64,000 nt of DNA, from NCBI RefSeq assembly GCF_001787335.1, contig NZ_CP014676.1:38456-102455 (forward strand), written 5' to 3'. The DNA is from Kozakia baliensis (GTDB lineage: Bacteria > Pseudomonadota > Alphaproteobacteria > Acetobacterales > Acetobacteraceae). The notes beneath the pieces were generated by a model. It did not search any database. It worked only from the letters and a program-made list of their open reading frames with translations, and was not told the DNA's origin. Below are positions 36,583 through 45,262 of the stretch, piece after piece (within the stretch, counting starts at the first letter, position 1; each line of letters begins with the position of its first letter). The position numbers and the translations under genes are program-made.

Positions 36583-37476
36583 TTACTGCGAATATCGCAA
36601 CGCCTCGACGAATAGCCTGAAAGCGACGGGGGCCTGCCGCCGGTTGGGGTAGTAAAGGTGATACCCTGGCAAAGGGGGTGTGAATTTTGCCAGCATCTGC
36701 ACCAGATCGCCGTGCTCCAGATCAGACTGCACCATGTCCAGCGGCAGGTACGCCAAACCATGCCCGTCCAGGGCGGCATCGCGGATAAGGTCGATGGTAT
36801 TGAGCGTCATCTGCCCCTCCAGCCGCACCCGTGTTTCCCGACCGCCCCGCATCAGACGCCAGCCATTGACGGTCTGCGATGTCGGCAGCCGCAGATTGAC
36901 CGCCTTATGCTCGACAAGCCGCGCTGGAGACGTTGGCACCGGATGGATGCGGAAATAATCCGGTGACCCGACAATGGCCATGGGGATATCCGGCCCGATC
37001 CGGACGGCAATCATGTCTTTCGCAATCTCGCCGCCCAACCGGATGCCGGCGTCGAAGCGATCCGCCACCACGTCTGCCAGTCCGTAATCAATGGTCACGT
37101 CCATGCGGATATCGGGATTATCTCGCAGAAGCTGCTTAACGCCGGGAAGGAGAATGGTTTTCGCCGCATGTTCCACGGTTGTCACCCGGATGGTGCCCGA
37201 TGGACGGTCCCGCAAATCACCCAGAGAGGCGACCGCTGCATCCAGATCATGCAGCATGGGGCCGAGTGTCGCGAGCAGCCGCTCGCCCGCTTCCGTCGGT
37301 GCCACGCTGCGGGTCGTGCGTGACAGCAGGCGCATGCCCAGCCGTTCTTCCGTGCGTCGCACGATCTGGCTCAGGCCGGACTGTGCGATGCCAAGACGAC
37401 GGGCCGCCTTGGTGAAGCTGCCTTCCTCGGCCACCACGACGAAAGCTGCCAAATCGGCGATTTCATCCCGCCTCAT
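36583..37476 (-). CDS. LysR-family regulator of the hydrolase pair
   Basis: 297 aa. HTH at residues about 5-62 (LAAFVVVAEEGSFTKAARRL, then GIAQSGLSQIVRRTEERLG), then RLLSRTTRSVAPTEAG and a substrate-binding domain. Divergent from the alpha/beta-hydrolase gene with 92 bp between starts. Two palindromes in that gap are candidate operators. Confidence 0.9.
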   Translation of the reverse strand: MRRDEIADLAAFVVVAEEGSFTKAARRLGIAQSGLSQIVRRTEERLGMRLLSRTTRSVAPTEAGERLLATLGPMLHDLDAAVASLGDLRDRPSGTIRVTTVEHAAKTILLPGVKQLLRDNPDIRMDVTIDYGLADVVADRFDAGIRLGGEIAKDMIAVRIGPDIPMAIVGSPDYFRIHPVPTSPARLVEHKAVNLRLPTSQTVNGWRLMRGGRETRVRLEGQMTLNTIDLIRDAALDGHGLAYLPLDMVQSDLEHGDLVQMLAKFTPPLPGYHLYYPNRRQAPVAFRLFVEALRYSQ

Positions 37477-37478
37477 TG

Positions 37479-37515
37479 ATCACTCCAGTGATAGGGCCAT
37501 GACGGATTATCCGTC
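37479..37515. promoter_or_regulatory. Paired palindromes in the LysR/hydrolase promoter gap
   Basis: ATCACTCCAGTGAT (37479-37492) and GACGGATTATCCGTC (37501-37515), both perfect, 8 bp apart. The second fits a LysR T-N11-A arrangement loosely. Confidence 0.5.
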
Positions 37516-37568
37516 TAATCCGCGCAATGGGTTTGTCCTACCATGCTTTCATCAACAGGAGACAGACC

Positions 37569-38516
37569 ATGACAAAGATCAGTTTCACGAACACCAACAA
37601 CCCGGCCATTAGCCTGTCGGCGGTGATCAATTTCCCCAATGGCTTTGACGAGGCGAAAAAATGGCCCGCCATTGTCGTCTCCCATCCAGGCGGCGGCGTA
37701 AAGGAGCAGACGGCTGGCACCTACGCGCAGAAACTCGCGGAACAGGGCTTTGTCACCATTGCGTTCGACAGATCTTATCAGGGGGAAAGCGGGGGCGAGC
37801 CTCGTCAGCTTGAAAACCCGTTTGTCAGCACCGAAGACGTCAGCGCCGTTATCGACCATCTGACGACACTGCCCTACATCGACCAGAACCGCATCGGCGC
37901 CATGGGCATCTGTGCTGGCGCAGGCTACACAGCCAATGCCGCTATTCAGGACCGTCGCATCAAGGCAATCGGCACCGTCAGCGCAGTCAATATCGGCTCC
38001 ATGTTCCGTAATGGCTGGGACAATTCGGTGCGCTCGATCGACGCACTCCCGCTGATCGAAGCCGGGTCCAATGCCCGCACCGCAGATGCCGCAGGCAACG
38101 GTTACGCCACCATGCCACTCGCGCCGCTGACGGAGAAAGATGCGCCGAACGAAGAACTGCGTCAGGCCTGGGAGTATTATCACACGCCCCGCGCCGAGTG
38201 TGCGACCGCGCCCGGCTTTGCCACGCTGCGGAGCCTGAACCAGATCGTCACCTATGACGCCTATCACATGGCCGAAACCTACCTGACGCAACCGATCCAG
38301 ATCGTCGTCGGCAGCGACGCGGGCAGCAAGTGGATGAGTGATGACCTGTATGACCGCGCGGCCAGTACGGACAAGTCGGTCCATATCGTGAAGGGCGCCA
38401 ATCACATGGATCTCTACGATGGCGTGAAATGCGTCGATGAAACCGTCTCGGTTCTTGCGGAGTTTTTCACGACGAAACTCACAATCCATGACGCAGCTCC
38501 GCAGGCCGCCCAATAA
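37569..38516 (+). CDS. Alpha/beta hydrolase, dienelactone-hydrolase-like with Cys nucleophile
   Basis: 315 aa from ATG 37569 (AACAGGAGAC upstream). Nucleophile elbow GICAGAG carries Cys in place of Ser, as in dienelactone hydrolase; the oxyanion segment is VVSHPGGGVKEQ and the late His is in KGANHMDLYD. Close to the YcjY-type family. No signal peptide, so cytoplasmic. A paralogue follows 54 bp downstream, and the pair is probably one operon under the divergent LysR. Confidence 0.82.
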   Translation: MTKISFTNTNNPAISLSAVINFPNGFDEAKKWPAIVVSHPGGGVKEQTAGTYAQKLAEQGFVTIAFDRSYQGESGGEPRQLENPFVSTEDVSAVIDHLTTLPYIDQNRIGAMGICAGAGYTANAAIQDRRIKAIGTVSAVNIGSMFRNGWDNSVRSIDALPLIEAGSNARTADAAGNGYATMPLAPLTEKDAPNEELRQAWEYYHTPRAECATAPGFATLRSLNQIVTYDAYHMAETYLTQPIQIVVGSDAGSKWMSDDLYDRAASTDKSVHIVKGANHMDLYDGVKCVDETVSVLAEFFTTKLTIHDAAPQAAQ

Positions 38517-38570
38517 ACTTCAAACTGAGCCAATCACCCCGAATAATCCAACTCATCACAGGAGAGCCCC

Positions 38571-39542
38571 ATGAAAACAGTCAGTATTCGCAATCCCGGA
38601 ATGTCCTGGGATATCGCAGCCAATATCCTTGTTCCGCCCGGTTTCGACGAAGGCAAGCGTTATCCGGCTGTGATTTCGAACCACCCGATCGGAAGCTGCA
38701 AGGAACAGACGGCAGGAAATGTCTATGGGGCAGCCCTTGCGACAGCCGGTTTCGTCGTCATCGTTCCCGATGCCAGCTTTCAGGGGGGGAGCGGAGGTGA
38801 ACCGCGCTGGCTTGAAGACCCCGAGCAGCGGGTGCGGGACTACCGTGACGTCGTCGATTACGCCCAATCCCTGCCTTTTGTCGATCCTGAACGGATCGGG
38901 ATGCTCGGCATCTGCGGCGGGGGCGGCTATTCGATCAAGGCCACGATTATCGACAAACGGATCAAAGCGCTGGTCAGCATCACCGGCGTGAACTTCGGGC
39001 GACTGATGCGCGAAGGATTCAGCAATTTTGATCCGCTCGGCGCGCTTGAAGGCATGGCGGCGCAGCGGACCGCCGAAAATGGGGGAGCAAAAGAAGATAT
39101 CAATATTTTCGTCCCCGGCAGTGTCGAAGAGGCGAAAGCGGCCGGAATCAAGGATATCGACGTTCTCGGAGCGACCGATTACTATCGCAACCGCTGCCCG
39201 GCCGAGGGTGCGGGCACCCGGATGCTGGTGTCACATGCTGCGCCAGCGGTAGCCTGGGATGCCTTCGCCTTCGCTGAAACCTTGCTCACGCAGCCCTTGA
39301 TGGTGGTTTTCGGTGACAAGCCTGGCGGCTTCGGTGCTTATCGCGACGGCATGGAAATCTATGGTCGCGCCGCCTCGAAGGACAAGGAGCTTGTCGTGAT
39401 CGAAGGTTGGTCGCACTACGACCTATATGACAATGCCGTGCCCACCGGCATTGCTCTGGACCGCCTTGTACCCTTCTTCAAGCGGCACCTCAGTGATATG
39501 CCCGCTGGCAGCGCGACAAACCCCGCCGAAGCCAATCACTGA
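38571..39542 (+). CDS. Alpha/beta hydrolase paralogue with Cys nucleophile
   Basis: 323 aa, clearly paralogous to the preceding gene: SNHPIGSCKEQTAGN, FQGGSGGEPRWLE, elbow GICGGGG with Cys, and a late His in EGWSHYDLYDN. The divergence between the two suggests distinct substrates rather than a recent duplication. Ribosome-binding site CAGGAGAG before the ATG. Confidence 0.82.
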   Translation: MKTVSIRNPGMSWDIAANILVPPGFDEGKRYPAVISNHPIGSCKEQTAGNVYGAALATAGFVVIVPDASFQGGSGGEPRWLEDPEQRVRDYRDVVDYAQSLPFVDPERIGMLGICGGGGYSIKATIIDKRIKALVSITGVNFGRLMREGFSNFDPLGALEGMAAQRTAENGGAKEDINIFVPGSVEEAKAAGIKDIDVLGATDYYRNRCPAEGAGTRMLVSHAAPAVAWDAFAFAETLLTQPLMVVFGDKPGGFGAYRDGMEIYGRAASKDKELVVIEGWSHYDLYDNAVPTGIALDRLVPFFKRHLSDMPAGSATNPAEANH

Positions 39543-39599
39543 ATGCTTTAATTCATTGCCACTTCCGCACTCTGTAAGACCATTGTGCGGGAGTGCTAC

Positions 39600-39790
39600 C
39601 TCATATTTCCATCAGAACAAAAAGCAGTGGATGGTCCGCTTCCGCCCAGATGGCCGCTCAAAGCAGACAGTTCGTTCTCCCCCCCGATCTGCCTGTCTGC
39701 TCAGCGATACAGGAGCAGACAGGCAGCAGTCGCCCTCATCTCGGTCATAAGCGGAGCCGTTCAAGCATGTGAGAAGCGGACGGTCTGCAA
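39600..39790. repeat. Dispersed extragenic palindromic element, copy C
   Basis: CTGCCTGTCTGCTC (39689-39702), 10-nt loop, GAGCAGACAGGCAG (39713-39726). The stem is perfect although both arms differ from copy B at one paired position (C-G to T-A), a compensatory change. GCGGAC flanks follow. It occupies the 322-bp gap before the recombinase gene; nothing else is seen there. Confidence 0.75.
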
Positions 39791-39865
39791 CAGTTCTCGT
39801 TATCTGCGGATATCCCCGTCCAAACTTCTGATTGCTGCATTTGCAGCTGATCAGGAGAAAGTATC

Positions 39866-40504
39866 ATGGAGAAGAAAACGCGTTTTCCATCACCGACGCT
39901 GAAGGCAGCCGTGCCTTGGAATGCAGGAAAAATGGTTGGCGCCAAGCGGGCACTCAAAGAAAAGCACGTCTGGGCTATTCGGTTCTGGCTTGGGAGCGAA
40001 CAGCGTATCAGAGACAACGCTCTGTTTGATCTTGCTCTCGATAGCAAGCTCAGGGGCTGCGATCTTGTCAGCCTTCGTATCGGCGACATCGTTACCAGCG
40101 GTCAGGTGCGTCATCGAGCCATGGTCGTCCAGCAGAAAACCCGAAGACCGGTGCAATTCGAAATTACAGAAACAACGCGAGAAAGCGTGCGGGCGTGGCT
40201 GGAACATCGAGGTGGTGGCTTGAATGAGTATGTTTTCCCAAGTCGCCTAAGCGCCAAAGCTCACCTGAGCACAAGGCAATACGCCCGGCTTTTGGATCAA
40301 TGGGTTCAAGCGGTGGGACTAATCGCCGGGGAATATGGAACTCATTCGCTCCGCCGGACTAAGGTTGCCATGATTTACAAACGAACCGGCAATATCCGAG
40401 CCGTGCAGATCCTGCTGGGTCATTCAAAACTGGATAGTACGGTTCGATACCTTGGGGTGGATGTCGAGGACGCTCTGGCACTGTCGGAAGCCACTGATCT
40501 CTGA
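39866..40504 (+). CDS. Tyrosine recombinase, catalytic domain only
   Basis: 212 aa. Catalytic residues: Arg in SKLRGCDLVSL, HSLRR (His-x-x-Arg), GHSKLDSTVRYLG with the late His and nucleophile Tyr. Shorter than usual phage or plasmid integrases because the N-terminal core-binding domain is reduced to about 50 residues, as in many stand-alone plasmid resolvase/integrase proteins. It may resolve multimers or have integrated part of the accessory region; no attachment repeat was found. Confidence 0.82.
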   Translation: MEKKTRFPSPTLKAAVPWNAGKMVGAKRALKEKHVWAIRFWLGSEQRIRDNALFDLALDSKLRGCDLVSLRIGDIVTSGQVRHRAMVVQQKTRRPVQFEITETTRESVRAWLEHRGGGLNEYVFPSRLSAKAHLSTRQYARLLDQWVQAVGLIAGEYGTHSLRRTKVAMIYKRTGNIRAVQILLGHSKLDSTVRYLGVDVEDALALSEATDL

Positions 40505-40578
40505 AATCGAATATGCCTCAGGAATTCTCTACCTCCTCCTTCTGTGTACATGATATGATGACACATAAGGAGGAGACT

Positions 40579-40851
40579 ATGAGCGAGCATCTTTCAGATA
40601 ACGCAGCATCCCCACAGAAAATCGGTGTTCGGGAGTTCCGAGGAAACCTGACAGCGTATCTGCGTCAGGTCAGACAGGGCAGTACGATCCTCGTGACGTC
40701 TCATGATGAGGTTGTCGCTGAATTGCGGCCGCCGGCTCCTTCCTATCGCCCCCGCCGTCAGCCAGGAGCTCTTCGAGGACGGATCAGAATGAGCGAAGAT
40801 TTTGATGAGACACCACCGGACATTCTTGAGAGCATGGAACGCGACTTGTGA
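40579..40851 (+). CDS. Phd/YefM-family antitoxin
   Basis: 90 aa from ATG 40579, preceded by AAGGAGGAG. N-terminal Phd fold (KIGVREFRGNLTAYLRQVRQ, then GSTILVTSHDEVVAEL) with an acidic, disordered C-terminus that would neutralise the toxin. The stop overlaps the PIN toxin start by 4 bp. Confidence 0.85.
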   Translation: MSEHLSDNAASPQKIGVREFRGNLTAYLRQVRQGSTILVTSHDEVVAELRPPAPSYRPRRQPGALRGRIRMSEDFDETPPDILESMERDL

Positions 40852-41231
40852 AGGTTCTGCTCGATACGCATGCGTTGCTGTGGTGGCTTTCGGACTCCGA
40901 CCGGCTGGGTGAAAATGCGCGAGAGATCATCGCAGATCCGGCCCACGATATTCTGGTGAGCATCGTGTCATTATGGGAGATTGCGATCAAAATCCGTATC
41001 GGAAAAATGGATGCGGATATGAACGATATTCTAGCAGCCATTCCTGCGGAAGGTTTCTCTCTACTGCAAATACAGCCTGAACATCTTCAGATCCTGATGT
41101 CTTTGCCTCTGCATCATCGTGATCCGTTTGACCATCTCCTGATGGCACAGGCGCAGGCTGAACACGCCACGTTCCTTTCGGAAGACGGGCAAATGGATCA
41201 TTACCCCATCAAGCGAATACGCTGTTCGTGA
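40848..41231 (+). CDS. PIN-domain toxin (VapC-like)
   Basis: 127 aa, GTG start overlapping the antitoxin stop. PIN RNase acidic residues in VLLDTHALLWWL, SLWEIAIK and HHRDPFDHLLMAQA. Partner of the upstream Phd-type antitoxin. Complete and apparently intact. Confidence 0.88.
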   Translation: MKVLLDTHALLWWLSDSDRLGENAREIIADPAHDILVSIVSLWEIAIKIRIGKMDADMNDILAAIPAEGFSLLQIQPEHLQILMSLPLHHRDPFDHLLMAQAQAEHATFLSEDGQMDHYPIKRIRCS

Positions 41232-41808
41232 AGCAGAGACTGCCGTCAGAACACGCCTCATCTTGGACGTCTTGACGATTTTTGTAGTTTCCCGAAAGCT
41301 GATGTTGCCACACTCACGTCAATAGGCCGAGTTTGGGACATTCTGCCGTTCACCGACGACGTGGCGAACGGCGGATCTTATCAAATGCCGACTTTCAGCG
41401 TTTGCGCCTCTGATCTCATGGGCCGACCGACCTCGGCGGTTTGTACTCTGCCAGGTTCCGGGCGAGCCGAGGCGCTTTGCTGACATTCGTTCATCGGGCC
41501 GTCGTGTTCGGGAAGACCCAATGCTGGCCGTTCGCAGGTCCGATCCCATTGTCGAGAACCGGTCATCCGTTCAGCTTCGTGGGCTGGAGAATTGGTGCGG
41601 CCGGAGGCCGTCTTCAATGAAGGCGAATGTAGCAGAGATCGACAGGAACCACCTGCGGTCGATCCGCTTGAAGCGCGACACGAACCCGGCGCGAGCTAGC
41701 TCAGCGTCTTCCCCGGACTTAGCCGGAATGCGTTGCACTCCAAAGGGATCGTGCATAACATTGAGCTTTTCCGGGTGACTCGTGTCATGCCGATCGGGGA
41801 GGCATGAA
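41232..41808. other. No gene recognised
   Basis: 577 bp with only short overlapping frames and no convincing ribosome-binding site. It probably contains decayed gene fragments left by rearrangement; I cannot name any. Confidence 0.5.
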
Positions 41809-41929
41809 GTGGGACTTGCACCCAACGCGACCAACATCACCGTGCGCCAAGTTCTGGAGAAGCTCGACGGCGAATTCGCCGCCACCGCGAAGGCCGTCGA
41901 GAACGGCGAATTTGCTTTGTGGGTCGGTT
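41809..41929 (+). pseudogene. 5' remnant of a SIR2-like gene truncated by IS3
   Basis: GTG 41809 follows GGGGAGG by 6 bp and opens a frame reading ITVRQVLEKLDGEFAATAKA then VENGEFALWVG, which then runs into the IS3 left inverted repeat. The segment resembles the start of SIR2-family proteins, where ALWVGSGIS leads into the NAD-binding fold. Such proteins occur in phage-defence loci. Only about 40 codons remain. Confidence 0.45.
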
Positions 41930-41969
41930 TGAATTGCCCCGGGTTTTGTGGAGACGTTTTTTATCTGAT

Positions 41970-42860
41970 TTAAGCGGCTAATGCATGTGATTTCTGTTGT
42001 GCATAAAAGCGTGCCTCAGCTTCTGCTGGCGGGATGTTTCCAATGGAGGACAGGAGCCGCCGATTATTGAACCAGTCGACCCATTTAAGTGTTGCCAGTT
42101 CAACAGCTTCCCTGTTTTTCCATGGCCCCTGCCGATAGATGAGTTCGGTTTTGTAAAGTCCGTTAATGGTCTCTGCCAAGGCGTTATCATAGGAATCCCC
42201 AACACTGCCGACAGAAGCAACGAGCCCCGCTTCAGCCAGTCTTTGCGTGTAGCGAATGGACACATATTGACAGCCGCGGTCGGAATGGTGGGTCACTTTT
42301 CCCTCAGGCTGCCTCTGGCACAGAGCCTGCTCAAGGGCATCCAGTACGAAGTCGGTATGAGCCGTTGAGGAGACACGCCAACCCACAATAACCTGTGCAA
42401 AGACGTCAATGATGAAGGCCACATAAACAAAGCCCTGCCAAGTGGAAACATACGTGAAATCCGAAACCCACAGTCTGTTGGGGGCAGGAGCATGAAACTG
42501 GCGCTGCACCAGATCCTGCGGACACGGACGTTGCGGATCAGGCCGTGTGGTTCTGACCCCCTTGCCACGAATGACGCCTTTCAGCCCCATCCGGCGCATC
42601 AGCCGCTCTACCGTGCAGCGGGCGACATCCAGGCCTTCACGTCTGAGCTGATGCCAGACCTTGCGCGCTCCATAGACGCAGAAATTATCATTCCACACTC
42701 TACGGATGTCATCGCACCGCTCTTTGTCTTTCTGGCTGCGCACACACGGATTTTTCTGTCTCGCCCGATAAGCATAATAGGCAGATGGTGCAATCGACAG
42801 AACCCTGCAGATTGACCCGACACCATATGTCTGCCGATGCTCCTCAATGAAGCGTGTCAT
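41970..42860 (-). CDS. IS3-family transposase OrfB
   Basis: 296 aa with an HTH_21-like N-terminus (IAPSAYYAYRARQKNP) and DDE core: DFTYVSTWQGFVYVAFIIDV (first Asp), THHSDRGCQYVS (second Asp), SYDNALAETINGLYKTELI (Glu). The start overlaps the orfA stop by 4 bp; ATGA coupling rather than an obvious slippery site is seen. Confidence 0.93.
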   Translation of the reverse strand: MTRFIEEHRQTYGVGSICRVLSIAPSAYYAYRARQKNPCVRSQKDKERCDDIRRVWNDNFCVYGARKVWHQLRREGLDVARCTVERLMRRMGLKGVIRGKGVRTTRPDPQRPCPQDLVQRQFHAPAPNRLWVSDFTYVSTWQGFVYVAFIIDVFAQVIVGWRVSSTAHTDFVLDALEQALCQRQPEGKVTHHSDRGCQYVSIRYTQRLAEAGLVASVGSVGDSYDNALAETINGLYKTELIYRQGPWKNREAVELATLKWVDWFNNRRLLSSIGNIPPAEAEARFYAQQKSHALAA

Positions 42861-43180
42861 GGCCTGAACCGGCGGTCGAGTTCCGCCTGGGCAAAATATG
42901 CCGACGCCTTGCGCAGGATTTCATTGGCCTGCCGCAATTCGCGGTTCTCTCGTTCCAGTTGCCTGATCTTCTCCCGATCAGGCAGGTCACTCACCGCAGG
43001 CGCATTGGCACGTTCATGCAGACGGGTCCATTTTGACAGCGTGTCAGGATGAATATCCAGCTTTGGCGCTATCATCATCACCGCGGACCACCGCGAAGGA
43101 TGGTTCTTCTCTTCCTCCAGAACCATGCGGGCTGCACGTTCACGAAACTCAGGCGGAAAACGCTTCGATTTGGTGCTCAT
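42857..43180 (-). CDS. IS3-family OrfA (HTH)
   Basis: 107 aa. HTH in residues about 10-60 (FPPEFRERAARMVLEEEKN, then IHPDTLSKWTRL) followed by a leucine-zipper coiled coil (IRQLERENRELRQANEILRK), the standard OrfA layout. Confidence 0.92.
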   Translation of the reverse strand: MSTKSKRFPPEFRERAARMVLEEEKNHPSRWSAVMMIAPKLDIHPDTLSKWTRLHERANAPAVSDLPDREKIRQLERENRELRQANEILRKASAYFAQAELDRRFRP

Positions 43181-43273
43181 GAATCCTTCTTACCTCTCGG
43201 GTCGTTCTGTCTCCACAAAACCCGGGGCAATTCATGGAAGACCTTGCGCGCGCATGGACCGCGTCCGGCCTGA

Positions 43274-44175
43274 GAGCCTGAATCAGAAAGCGGTTTGATT
43301 AATTTTCCGCAGAACTCTGCGGATATGGGCGATCATCAACCACGCGCAGGATGACGAGATTGTTGTCTCGACATCCTTCGTGAGGCGGCGGCAGCGTCCG
43401 AGCCATGCAAAGCTGCGCTCCACGATCCAGCGTTTCGGCAGGACGACGAAGCCTTCGGCCCGATCGCTGCGCTTGACGATCTCGATCGTCCATCGGCCGA
43501 GTTCAGCCAACGCACCACGCAACTTCTCGCCGGCATACCCTCCGTCACCGATCAGATGGCGAAGCCAGGGGAACAATGAGCGTATCCTGGTCGCTACCAG
43601 CGGCGCGCCGTCACGATCTTGGACGTCGGCGGGATGCACGACAGCCGCCACGAGATGACCCAGCGTGTCGGTCGCGATATGCCGCTTGCGTCCCTTGATC
43701 TTCTTGCCCGCGTCATAACCGCGCGGGCCGCCGTTTTCAGCGGTTTTAACCGATTGGCTGTCGATAATGCCCACCGAAGGCGTAGCGTCTCGCCCGTCCT
43801 GCTCACGCGACAGGATCACGAGAATATGGTTCATGGCTTCCCATCGTCCCTCGCGGATCCAACGGTAGAAATAGCCCTGCACGGTCGTGAAGGCGGGAAA
43901 GTGACGCGGCAATTGCCGCCACTGGCAGCCCGTGGTGACGATATAGAGGATCGCTTCCGTGACGCGGCGCAAGTCCGTACGTCGTGGTCTTCCCAGTCGT
44001 TTCCTCTCGGGCATCAGCGGCGCAATCAGCGCCCACTCCGCATCGCGAAGGTCGCTTGCATACTCCAGGTCGTCCCGGCGATACTGCGCGCGGGTGATTT
44101 CAGTCCAGGCCATCTTGATCTCATCAGGTTCTCGCAAAGCCCATGAATCATAACCCGTTGAAATCACTCAACTCA
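43274..44175 (-). mobile_element. IS5-family insertion sequence (ends approximate)
   Basis: About 0.9 kb carrying one intact DDE transposase gene, 40 bp from the IS3 element. Possible ends start with GAG on both sides, but the inverted repeats are weak and I could not fix the boundary or a target duplication. Confidence 0.75.
43283..44113 (-). CDS. IS5-family transposase
   Basis: 276 aa from ATG 44113 (the frame also extends to 44167). DUF4096-type N-terminus (LRDAEWALIAPLMPERKRLG), then GIIDSQSVKTAENGGPRGYD (first Asp), LIGDGGYAGEKLRG (second Asp), and IVERSFAWLGRCRRLTKD (Glu). Similar to the IS1031/IS427 types abundant in acetic acid bacteria. Intact. Confidence 0.92.
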   Translation of the reverse strand: MAWTEITRAQYRRDDLEYASDLRDAEWALIAPLMPERKRLGRPRRTDLRRVTEAILYIVTTGCQWRQLPRHFPAFTTVQGYFYRWIREGRWEAMNHILVILSREQDGRDATPSVGIIDSQSVKTAENGGPRGYDAGKKIKGRKRHIATDTLGHLVAAVVHPADVQDRDGAPLVATRIRSLFPWLRHLIGDGGYAGEKLRGALAELGRWTIEIVKRSDRAEGFVVLPKRWIVERSFAWLGRCRRLTKDVETTISSSCAWLMIAHIRRVLRKINQTAF

Positions 44176-44300
44176 TTTCCGGTCAGACACTGAGGCCTGT
44201 GATCGACAGTGTGTTTCCCTTTGCTCGGGCAAGGGAGGCATTTGACCATCTCATGACTGGTAGCCATGTCGGGAAAATCGTCATTGCCCTCTCGGACTGA
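44176..44300 (+). pseudogene. 3' remnant of a zinc-type quinone oxidoreductase/MDR gene
   Basis: The frame ending at TGA 44298-44300 reads LRPVIDSVFPFARAREAFDH then LMTGSHVGKIVIALSD, the usual C-terminus of medium-chain quinone oxidoreductases and alcohol dehydrogenases. The rest of the gene is missing, cut at the IS5 end. No homologous part is found on the other side of the IS cluster. Confidence 0.6.
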
Positions 44301-44389
44301 CCCACGCGATAATGGTTCTCTATATTGCTCCGACGGCAGACGGCTGTCTTGGCGTGTCCAGTTGCACATTCAGATGAACCGTAGTCGGA

Positions 44390-44520
44390 CCGTCAGCTTA
44401 CCCTCCACAGCCGCCTGTCGGCTTAAAGGAAACAGAGCAGACAGGCGGCAGTCGCCTTCTTTTCTGCCGTTTCCGCAACCGATCAGGTTTCTCGAATGCA
44501 GACATCAGCATCGAGCATCT
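44390..44520. repeat. Dispersed extragenic palindromic element, copy D
   Basis: CCGCCTGTCGGCT (44411-44423) pairs, with one mismatch, with AGCAGACAGGCGG (44436-44448); 12-nt loop. Followed by CAGTCGCCTTCTTTTC as in copy A. It lies in the gap before the relBE promoter. Confidence 0.7.
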
Positions 44521-44580
44521 TTCGCTTCATTTGTACCAACAGCTGTGATACATATGTGCATACACGCAAGGAGGCTTTGT

Positions 44581-44841
44581 ATGTCTGCTGTTACATTCCG
44601 GGTAGATGAAACGCTGAAGGCAGCCGCAGTTAAGAAGTTGTCGGCTCAAGGCATTTCACTTTCTGACGCACTGCGCGATACGCTCGCGTATATTGCTGAA
44701 ACGGGTCGCTCTCCCGTCAAGCGGAGGCTTGTCACAGACGAGGATGCGGAGCTTATCGAGATTGTGCGCGAACGCCTAAAAAACCCTGCCCAAAAGCATC
44801 GTATGACTTTTGCAGAGCTTAAGAACCGTCATCGCGAATGA
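44581..44841 (+). CDS. relB: RelB/DinJ-family antitoxin
   Basis: 86 aa, AAGGAGG ribosome-binding site. N-terminal ribbon-helix-helix (VTFRVDETLKAAAVKKLSAQ, then GISLSDALRDTLAYIAETG) binds its own promoter, and the C-terminus binds the toxin. A palindromic ATACATATGTGCAT lies just upstream and may be the operator. The stop overlaps relE by 4 bp. Confidence 0.85.
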   Translation: MSAVTFRVDETLKAAAVKKLSAQGISLSDALRDTLAYIAETGRSPVKRRLVTDEDAELIEIVRERLKNPAQKHRMTFAELKNRHRE

Positions 44842-45131
44842 AAGAGTATTGTCTTGAATTCGACGACAGAGCACTCAGAGAGTGGGATGCTCTTGACGGC
44901 AGCGTGCGTAAGAAATTTGAAAAGAAGCTGGAAAAGCTGATCTGGAACCCTCACTCTCCAGGAAACGAACTGCATCGCGACCTATCAGGGTTTTATAAGA
45001 TCAAGCTTCTGAAAGATGGTTACCGCCTTGTTTATCAGGTCATCGACGAACGGATCGTCATCTATGTAATTGCCGTTGGCCGGAGAGCCGATAATGAGAT
45101 TTATGAACTGGCTTCGAAGCGAACAGAGTGA
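44838..45131 (+). CDS. relE: RelE-family toxin
   Basis: 97 aa RelE/ParE fold: LEFDDRALREWDALDGSVRK, KIKLLKDGYRLVYQVIDERI and IYVIAVGRRADNEIYELA carry the basic and aromatic residues expected of a ribosome-dependent mRNA endonuclease. Intact pair with relB. Confidence 0.9.
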   Translation: MKEYCLEFDDRALREWDALDGSVRKKFEKKLEKLIWNPHSPGNELHRDLSGFYKIKLLKDGYRLVYQVIDERIVIYVIAVGRRADNEIYELASKRTE

Positions 45132-45262
45132 ATTTACTTTCTTGGTAGAAAGTCAGCTCCCGCCCTCATTTTTGCCATTCAATGCCCGGTTAAGTTTCTC
45201 GAATAACAGACTATTCCCGGTTTTTCTTGACGTGAGGCGCCAGGGCGGCCAGCGATGAGGCC

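Larger units (their letters stand above)
41930..43234 (-). mobile_element. IS3-family insertion sequence
   Basis: 1,305 bp. Inverted repeats TGAATTGCCCCGGGTTTTGT at 41930 and the complement ending at 43234 (26 bp identical). Encodes two overlapping ORFs on the minus strand. Flanks (GTT left, TGG right) do not match, so no target duplication is visible. Confidence 0.9.

Noticed and set aside
37515..38513. 332-codon leftward frame over the first hydrolase
   Set aside because: Antisense to a gene with clear alpha/beta-hydrolase motifs.
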